NCBI GenBank assembly: GCA_016931085.1
Contig: JAFGFO010000315.1
Coordinates: 1 to 9,160, forward strand
Origin: Thermoflexales bacterium
GTDB taxonomy: Bacteria; Chloroflexota; Anaerolineae; Fen-1058
Direction: 5' to 3'
DNA length: 9,160 nt
Shown here: in pieces, positions 1-3,590 of the stretch
Position numbering within the stretch: the stretch's first letter is position 1
How the letters are laid out: each line of letters opens with the position of its first letter
The notes under the pieces: model-generated
Seen by the model: only the letters and a program-made list of their open reading frames with translations
Told to the model about the DNA's origin: nothing
Database searches by the model: none
Translations under genes and position numbers: made by a program

Positions 1-8
1 AGCGAAAG

Positions 9-49
9 GCTCAAATCCAGTGAATATAATCGACGGGACACGCTCAAAT
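9..49. repeat. Short direct repeat GCTCAAAT upstream of the HTH gene
   Basis: The octamer GCTCAAAT occurs at 9-16 and again at 42-49, start-to-start distance 33 bp. A GGGACA (35-40) / TGTCCC (64-69) inverted pair lies in the same stretch. These could be operator-like sites for the small HTH protein encoded downstream, but two copies of an 8-mer are weak evidence. Nothing else is recognisable in 1-95. Confidence 0.2.
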
Positions 50-95
50 TATGCGCGCCGGCTTGTCCCATGTGCGTAACGCTCCCCAAACTCTC

Positions 96-125
96 TTGCG
101 CCCGCACGCTAAACTATAGTATAAT
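96..125 (+). promoter_or_regulatory. Sigma70-type promoter of the HTH gene, probably leaderless
   Basis: A -35 box TTGCGC (96-101) and a perfect -10 box TATAAT (120-125) are separated by 18 bp. The expected transcription start, 6-8 nt after the -10 box, coincides with the ATG at 132. The GAGG at 127-130 lies only one base from the ATG and cannot act as a ribosome binding site. The simplest reading is a leaderless mRNA. Confidence 0.7.
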
Positions 126-131
126 CGAGGT

Positions 132-350
132 ATGAGTCAAGCATCAGACGACAAGACACGCCCAATCACGCTGGCTGAGGCGGCCAAAATATACGGGTTC
201 AATCACAGCTATCTGACCGAGTTGGTGCGCAAAGGAAGATTGAATGCTACGAGGAGTGGGGGCGTGTGGTTAACTACACCTGCAAATGTGGAGGCATATA
301 TCGCCAGTCGTTCAAAACGGGGCAAGTATCGCGGCGATATCCAGGCTTGA
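132..350 (+). CDS. Small excisionase/MerR-type helix-turn-helix DNA-binding protein
   Basis: A 72-aa protein, essentially one winged-HTH domain of the HTH_17/excisionase type. Residues ~12-60 follow the family pattern: ITLAEAAKIYGF (helix 1 and turn), SYLTELVRKGRL (recognition helix), then a short hairpin (ATRSGGVWLTT) and a final helix ANVEAYIASR. The basic tail (SKRGKYRG) could add DNA contacts. Such proteins act as directionality factors or small repressors in mobile elements; its target is unknown, but the two promoters at 96-125 and 347-375 are obvious candidates. ATG 132 is the only plausible start because the domain begins at residue 12 and no later Met precedes it. The stop codon overlaps the -35 box of the next promoter. 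The family call is secure; the role as regulator of this module is inferred from position. Confidence 0.85.
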   Translation: MSQASDDKTRPITLAEAAKIYGFNHSYLTELVRKGRLNATRSGGVWLTTPANVEAYIASRSKRGKYRGDIQA

Positions 351-375
351 CAAAACGCGAATGTTCGAGTATAAT
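347..375 (+). promoter_or_regulatory. Consensus sigma70 promoter for a small RNA
   Basis: TTGACA (347-352) and TATAAT (370-375) match both consensus hexamers exactly with the ideal 17-bp spacer (353-369). The -35 box overlaps the stop codon of the HTH gene. Transcription should start near 381-383. No credible protein start follows within the next 140 nt, and the transcript would run into the terminator at 489-523, so the promoter appears dedicated to a non-coding RNA. Confidence 0.85.
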
Positions 376-380
376 TAGCA

Positions 381-523
381 CAATCGAATAGCAAAAGCGC
401 CGCCGGCGGGTGCTACAACACCCAACCGGCGGCTGACCCACCAACTGGGATGTCCAGTCAACGGGCTTGTGATATTGTATCACAGTTTCGGCGGCTGCCC
501 AAGTGTTGGCGGTCGCCGTTTTT
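381..523 (+). ncRNA. Candidate structured small RNA, about 140 nt
   Basis: The segment is bounded by a consensus promoter and a strong intrinsic terminator and has no convincing ORF. Four hairpins are visible. Hairpin 1: GCCGCCGG (399-406) pairs with CCGGCGGC (426-433), continuing inward after a small internal loop as GGGTG (408-412) with CACCC (419-423), loop CTACAA. Hairpin 2: ACTGG (444-448) with CCAGT (454-458), loop GATGT. Hairpin 3: TGTGATA (468-474) with TATCACA (478-484), loop TTG. Hairpin 4 is the terminator. The linker 434-443 (with CCCACC) is unpaired and could be a seed. I do not recognise it as 6S, tmRNA, SRP or RNase P RNA. It may be a regulatory RNA of the accessory module or a trans-acting RNA; which is unknown. 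Confidence 0.65.
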
Positions 524-527
524 GTTT
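489..527 (+). terminator. Rho-independent terminator of the small RNA
   Basis: Arm CGGCGGCTGCC (489-499) pairs over all 11 positions (nine Watson-Crick pairs, two G-T pairs) with GGCGGTCGCCG (508-518) around an 8-nt loop. It is followed at once by TTTTT (519-523), then GTTT. This is a textbook intrinsic terminator on the + strand. Confidence 0.85.
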
Positions 528-557
528 GCGGCCGGGCCGGCGGCGCGCTATTCCAGG

Positions 558-650
558 GTGTAGGTTGGGTCGAGTGCGAAGCACGAGACCCAACACCTGA
601 TCCGCGTGTGGGAGCTTTGTTGGGTTTCGAAGACTCAACCCAACCTACAC
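558..650. repeat. 93-bp inverted-repeat (palindromic intergenic) element
   Basis: The outer arms GTGTAGGTTGGGT (558-570) and ACCCAACCTACAC (638-650) are a perfect 13-bp inverted repeat. Inside are further complementary blocks: ACCCAACA near 588-595 with TGTTGGGT near 619-626, and a small GTGC-GAA-GCAC hairpin. This has the form of a non-coding palindromic or MITE-like repeat of the GTAGGTTGGGT type common in bacterial intergenic DNA. It fills most of the space between the small RNA terminator and the ribosome binding site at 659-663. No clear promoter for the following operon is seen, so the operon may depend on read-through. Confidence 0.75.
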
Positions 651-668
651 TCATCGGCGGAGGTACAC

Positions 669-1448
669 ATGAAGGCGATACGACAGGCCACAGGCGGAGC
701 GCTAGCGATGCTAACGGCGGCAGTTTTGCTGAGCGTGTTGGCATGTGCCGGGCTGAGCGCGCTGAGCGGCCACACGATCACGGTCGGCGACGGGCAAAGC
801 CTGGTGGCCATGCACAACCCGGTGCAAGAGGCGCAGGCCACCCGCGTGGCGCTGGCTGCCGCAGACGAGGCGTCCGCGCGCGAGCTAGAGCGCCAGGCAG
901 TAGAAGCGGCCAGGCCGGCCCTCGCGCTGCGCAATACGCTGGCGGCGCTCGGCGTGGGCGCAGGCGCGCTGGTGCTGACGGTCGGGCTGGCGTTCGCAGC
1001 GGTGGCCTGGGTGGGCAAGCATGCGAGTGCGGTCTATCCGAACGGCGCCGGATTATACCCCGTCATTGTGCGGCGTACGTGGAATGGCGTCACGATCATG
1101 CACGATCCCAATCGCGCATTGGGACCGACGACGGTGTACCAGGTTCCCACCTGGCTTGATCGGCTGGCAAGAGGACGAGCCGGTGACTCGCCCCTACGAG
1201 TCTCGTTCCCCCAACCTGGCAGCGAAGCGGCGGTGGTGCAGATCACGGGCCAGGCGCAGGTGGCGCAGATCGCGGCGGCGCAGAACCGCTGGCCACGGCT
1301 GCCCCCGGTGGCGGGAAGGATGACGGTCCACGAAGGCGAAAGGATGCCGCCCGCGCCCACGACGCGCATGCCGGCCGTGCGGGTGATCCAAGACCCGGAG
1401 CAGATTGCAGACTTTGAGCACAAGCTGCTGGAAGGTGGGGGAAAATGA
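669..1448 (+). CDS. Membrane-anchored protein with two TM segments and a cytoplasmic C-terminal motif
   Basis: A 259-aa protein of no recognised family. Residues ~9-33 form a hydrophobic N-terminal segment (signal anchor; VLAC resembles an imperfect lipobox). Residues ~52-88 are an Ala/Glu/Gln/Arg-rich amphipathic stretch likely to form a coiled coil. Residues ~89-116 are a second TM helix. The remaining ~140 residues are Pro/Ala-rich and end in VIQDPEQIADFEHKLLE. The protein encoded immediately downstream has the same order of parts and ends in a matching motif, so the two are probably diverged paralogues or partners. ATG 669 is preferred over the GTG at 606 because GGAGG (659-663) stands 5 nt before it and because the extension would translate the repeat element. 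The stop overlaps the next start (ATGA, 1445-1448). Role unknown; an anchor or scaffold for the FtsK-like ATPase is an inference. Confidence 0.8.
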   Translation: MKAIRQATGGALAMLTAAVLLSVLACAGLSALSGHTITVGDGQSLVAMHNPVQEAQATRVALAAADEASARELERQAVEAARPALALRNTLAALGVGAGALVLTVGLAFAAVAWVGKHASAVYPNGAGLYPVIVRRTWNGVTIMHDPNRALGPTTVYQVPTWLDRLARGRAGDSPLRVSFPQPGSEAAVVQITGQAQVAQIAAAQNRWPRLPPVAGRMTVHEGERMPPAPTTRMPAVRVIQDPEQIADFEHKLLEGGGK

Positions 1449-2200
1449 GCAGGCGCAGATTCCCCCTCACCCTAGCCCTCTCCCCCAAGGGGGAGAGGGG
1501 ATTGGCTGCACTGGCCGGGGTTGTCCTGTTCATGCTTGCCCTTGCTCTCTCCCCTGCCCACGCCCAGGACCCGGTCAGTGGGGCATTGGCGACATTGGCG
1601 GCGGCGACGGTGCAGGCGCAGCACCGGCAGGCGGCGCAGGCGGCCACACGCCAAGCATCATCCGCGCAGGCGACGGCGACGGCCCAGGCGTACCAGGCCG
1701 AAGCATCAGCGACCGCGCAGGCCCAGGCAGTGAGAGCGACCGATCAGGCGATCCAGGCAACTGGCCAGGCAATGGAGATGACGAGGCAAGCTTTGCAGGT
1801 CGAAGCAACGCGAGCCGCCGGCGCCGCCCAGGTCCAGGCAACCGCGCAAGCACAGGCCGCCAGGGCCACTGAGACAGCCTACCAGCAAGAGCAGGCAGAG
1901 CATGCGCGGCAAGAACGGGTGGCGCACTATGCCGAGATTTTCCTGTACGCGGCGCTTGGCCTTGGGTTTGCCGTCGCGCTGCTGCTGGCCTGGCGAGCAT
2001 ACCAGGCAATGGGAGCGGTCGAGCAGGCCAAGCTTCCTGGAAGTCCTAACCTTCCCGAAAGCTCGGAGCTTTCGGGAAGGTCGATCGTCGTAGAGGGCGA
2101 ATACAGTTCGGCAAACCCGCGTGGACTAGACATCACCGTGATCAGCGACCCGGGCGCGGTGGAGCGGTTTGAGCAGTTTGTATTGGAGAATGGAGTATGA
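1445..2200 (+). CDS. Secreted/anchored Ala-Gln-Thr-rich coiled-coil protein with one C-terminal TM segment
   Basis: A 251-aa protein. Residues ~20-40 are a hydrophobic signal segment ending AHA, a good signal-peptidase site. Residues ~45-158 are a low-complexity Ala/Gln/Thr/Arg region (ATAQAQ-, RATDQAIQAT-type units) typical of long coiled-coil stalks. Residues ~163-183 are a TM helix. A short cytoplasmic tail ends in VISDPGAVERFEQFVLE, matching the tail of the preceding protein at V-I-x-D-P and F-E-(x)3-L-E. Two repeats contribute protein: residues ~5-20 (PLTLALSPKGERG) come from a palindromic element, and NLPESSELSGR (~202-212) is translated from a perfect 15-bp inverted repeat. The start overlaps the previous stop (ATGA), with a G-rich ribosome binding site (GGTGGGG) before it. 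No enzymatic motif is seen. Family not recognised. Confidence 0.8.
   Translation: MSRRRFPLTLALSPKGERGLAALAGVVLFMLALALSPAHAQDPVSGALATLAAATVQAQHRQAAQAATRQASSAQATATAQAYQAEASATAQAQAVRATDQAIQATGQAMEMTRQALQVEATRAAGAAQVQATAQAQAARATETAYQQEQAEHARQERVAHYAEIFLYAALGLGFAVALLLAWRAYQAMGAVEQAKLPGSPNLPESSELSGRSIVVEGEYSSANPRGLDITVISDPGAVERFEQFVLENGV
1458..1503. repeat. CCCTCTCCC-type palindromic repeat inside the N-terminal codons
   Basis: The arms CCCTCTCCCCC (1476-1486) and GGGGGAGAGGG (1489-1499) are a perfect 11-bp inverted repeat with a 2-nt centre, preceded by GATTCCCCCTCACCC and closed by GGGGATT. Such repeats usually lie between genes; here the copy is read in frame as PLTLALSPKGERG just before the hydrophobic signal segment. 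A divergent copy occurs at 2204-2252. Confidence 0.8.
2049..2081. repeat. Perfect 15-bp inverted repeat within a coding sequence
   Basis: ACCTTCCCGAAAGCT (2049-2063) and AGCTTTCGGGAAGGT (2067-2081) are exact complements around CGG. The palindrome lies in the cytoplasmic tail of the Ala/Gln-rich protein, between the TM helix and the conserved C-terminal motif, and is translated as NLPESSELSGR. It has the look of an intergenic palindromic repeat that inserted without breaking the frame. Confidence 0.8.
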
Positions 2201-2256
2201 GAGGATTCCCCCCTCACCCCGCCTTCGGCGTCTCCCCCAAGGGGGCAAGGGAATGA
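2197..2256 (+). CDS. Possible 19-codon mini-ORF created by a repeat insertion
   Basis: ATG 2197 overlaps the upstream stop as ATGA (2197-2200), and the frame runs through the repeat to TGA 2254-2256, which overlaps the ATG of the FtsK-like gene as another ATGA (2253-2256). It encodes MRGFPPHPAFGVSPKGARE. It probably has no protein function but could relay translating ribosomes to the ATPase start. It is equally possible that it is simply translated repeat. Confidence 0.3.
   Translation: MRGFPPHPAFGVSPKGARE
2204..2252. repeat. Second CCCTC...CCCCCAAGGGGG repeat, flanked by ATGAG duplication
   Basis: This is a variant of the repeat at 1458-1503: ATTCCCCCCTCACCCC, then a small CGCC-TTC-GGCG hairpin (2220-2230), then CCCCC-AA-GGGGG (2234-2245). 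ATGAG occurs immediately before (2197-2201) and after it (2253-2257), which looks like a target duplication of a former ATGA stop/start overlap. Confidence 0.7.
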
Positions 2257-3590
2257 GCGCTGAACTTGTGCCCATCAGGCGCAATCTGCCGGCGTTGCCG
2301 ATCCGAGAAGCCGAGGAGGTCGGCGCATTGATCCTGGCTACGCTGGACCGGATGGGATTCGTGCATCGCAACCGTGACGGCACGTGCTGGACGGTCTGCT
2401 TCGAGTCAGCCGACGTGTGGGGCGACCGCTGGGCCAGTTTCGTGGTGGATGTGCAGCGGCTGTGGCACATTGCCGTGGCCGATCTGGCCAGCCCCCGCGT
2501 CAAGAAGCAACTGGAAGCCGTCACCAAGTGCGAGGTGAGGATTGTGACTCGCCCGAGCCTGATGTACGCGGTACGCTTGAGGCCGGCTCACTTGCCTGAC
2601 CGAGTGGAGTTGGATTTGCGGCCTTCCCGCCGGCCCGGAGGGAGGTCGGGCAGCCGGCTTTCGGTACCCATCGGCCGGGGGCATGCCGGCGATGTGTGGC
2701 GCGAGTTGCCCAGCCTGGGGCACACCCTGATCATGGGCGCCAGCGGCGCGGGCAAGTCGTCCTGGCTGCACTGCGCGCTGGCGGCCTTGTTGAGCAGTAC
2801 CGGACCGGAGCGACTGCAAGTGGTGCTGATCGACCCCAAGCAGATGGAATTTGCCGTCTGGCGTGGCGTTCCTCATTTGCGCGGGCCGGTGGCGAGCGAG
2901 GTCGAGACGGCCGTGGCGGCCCTGGCCGAGCTGGCCGCCGAGGTCGACCGGCGCGCCCAGGTCATTGCCGAGGCCGGCGCGCGCGACCTGGCCGGGTACA
3001 ACCTGTTCTGCCTGAACAGGCAGGGCCGGCAGGTTGGAGAGCGAGGGAGTGGGGCACAAGGGCACGGCACGCCGTGCCCTTACGGGATACCCGTGCGGGA
3101 GGCGGATAGTGGAGACGTAGCGTGCTACGTCTCCACGATGCCCTACATCCTGGCGGTGATCGACGAGTGCCTCGACCTGACCTTGCAAGCCGGCAACCGC
3201 TCCGAGCTAGCTAACCTGCTGAAGCGCTTGGCCAGCAAGGCGCGGGCAACAGGAGTCTTTCTGTGGATGGCAGCGACCCACGGAACGGCCGACATTCTGC
3301 CGCGCGTGGTGAGCGTCAATCTGTCGTCGCGGATCGTGCTGCGGGTGCAGGATGGAGCAGCGGCGCGGCTGGCCGGCTGCCCCGGCGCCGAGCGGATCGC
3401 GCACGCCTTGCCCGGCCGCTTGCTGGCCAAGTTGGAGAGCGAGCTGCAGGAATTGCAGGGGTATTATCTACCAGATGACAGACTGACGAGGATCGCAACC
3501 CAGGTACGTGGCGGATCAACCCGCTACGACCGAGACCTTGAACCTGAAGCATTAAACCTGAAACCTGAAACGAACTATGAGGTGCTATGA
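2253..3590 (+). CDS. FtsK/SpoIIIE-like DNA translocase ATPase
   Basis: A 445-aa soluble P-loop ATPase of the FtsK/SpoIIIE/TraB type. Walker A is GASGAGKSS (~162-170, Lys168). The family block LIDPKQMEFAVWRGVPHL follows around residues 193-210. Walker B is YILAVIDE (~298-305, Asp304-Glu305). RLASKARATGVFLWMAATH (~325-343) corresponds to the FtsK RLAQKGRAAGIHLILATQ segment, with His where FtsK has Gln. No TM helices and no FtsK gamma domain are seen, so membrane attachment may come from the two preceding proteins. These ATPases pump double-stranded DNA in chromosome segregation or in conjugative transfer of TraB-type elements. Residues ~269-295, just before Walker B, are encoded by three consecutive hairpin repeats, and the last ~12 residues by a heptamer repeat. 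ATG 2253 is chosen for its position after GGGGGCAAGGGA; upstream starts (TTG 2169, ATG 2190) would translate the repeat. The stop overlaps the next start (ATGA, 3587-3590). Confidence 0.88.
   Translation: MSAELVPIRRNLPALPIREAEEVGALILATLDRMGFVHRNRDGTCWTVCFESADVWGDRWASFVVDVQRLWHIAVADLASPRVKKQLEAVTKCEVRIVTRPSLMYAVRLRPAHLPDRVELDLRPSRRPGGRSGSRLSVPIGRGHAGDVWRELPSLGHTLIMGASGAGKSSWLHCALAALLSSTGPERLQVVLIDPKQMEFAVWRGVPHLRGPVASEVETAVAALAELAAEVDRRAQVIAEAGARDLAGYNLFCLNRQGRQVGERGSGAQGHGTPCPYGIPVREADSGDVACYVSTMPYILAVIDECLDLTLQAGNRSELANLLKRLASKARATGVFLWMAATHGTADILPRVVSVNLSSRIVLRVQDGAAARLAGCPGAERIAHALPGRLLAKLESELQELQGYYLPDDRLTRIATQVRGGSTRYDRDLEPEALNLKPETNYEVL
3058..3136. repeat. Cluster of three palindromes inside the FtsK-like gene
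   Basis: Three adjacent inverted repeats are present. AAGGGCACGGC (3058-3068) pairs with GCCGTGCCCTT (3071-3081). ACGGG (3082-3086) pairs with CCCGT (3090-3094). GTGGAGACGTAGC (3109-3121) pairs with GCTACGTCTCCAC (3124-3136). The first and last have long perfect arms and a 2-nt centre, the form of intergenic palindromic repeats. They stay in frame and add about 27 residues at a loop that is variable in FtsK proteins, immediately before the Walker B strand. A weaker hairpin, CCTGTTC/GAACAGG (3002-3020), lies upstream. Confidence 0.8.
3535..3569. repeat. Heptamer tandem repeat (ACCTGAA) at the 3' end of the FtsK-like gene
   Basis: Five consecutive 7-bp units: ACCTTGA, ACCTGAA, GCATTAA, ACCTGAA, ACCTGAA. 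They encode most of the terminal residues of the ATPase (LEPEALNLKPET), so its natural C-terminus may have been replaced. A related array is at 7581-7608. Confidence 0.7.

Noticed and set aside
25..30. TATAAT as another promoter -10 box
   Set aside because: No acceptable -35 hexamer lies 16-18 bp upstream within the window, and no start codon in an open frame follows closely.
468..484. TGTGA...TCACA as a CRP/FNR-type operator
   Set aside because: The half-site spacing is 7 here and 10 at 5237-5256, not the 6 of CRP sites; the perfect 7-bp stem within a bounded transcript favours an RNA hairpin.
503..1159. 218-codon + strand ORF overlapping the first membrane protein
   Set aside because: It starts inside the terminator region, runs through the inverted repeat and is Gly/Arg-rich in the way of a shifted frame of GC-rich DNA.
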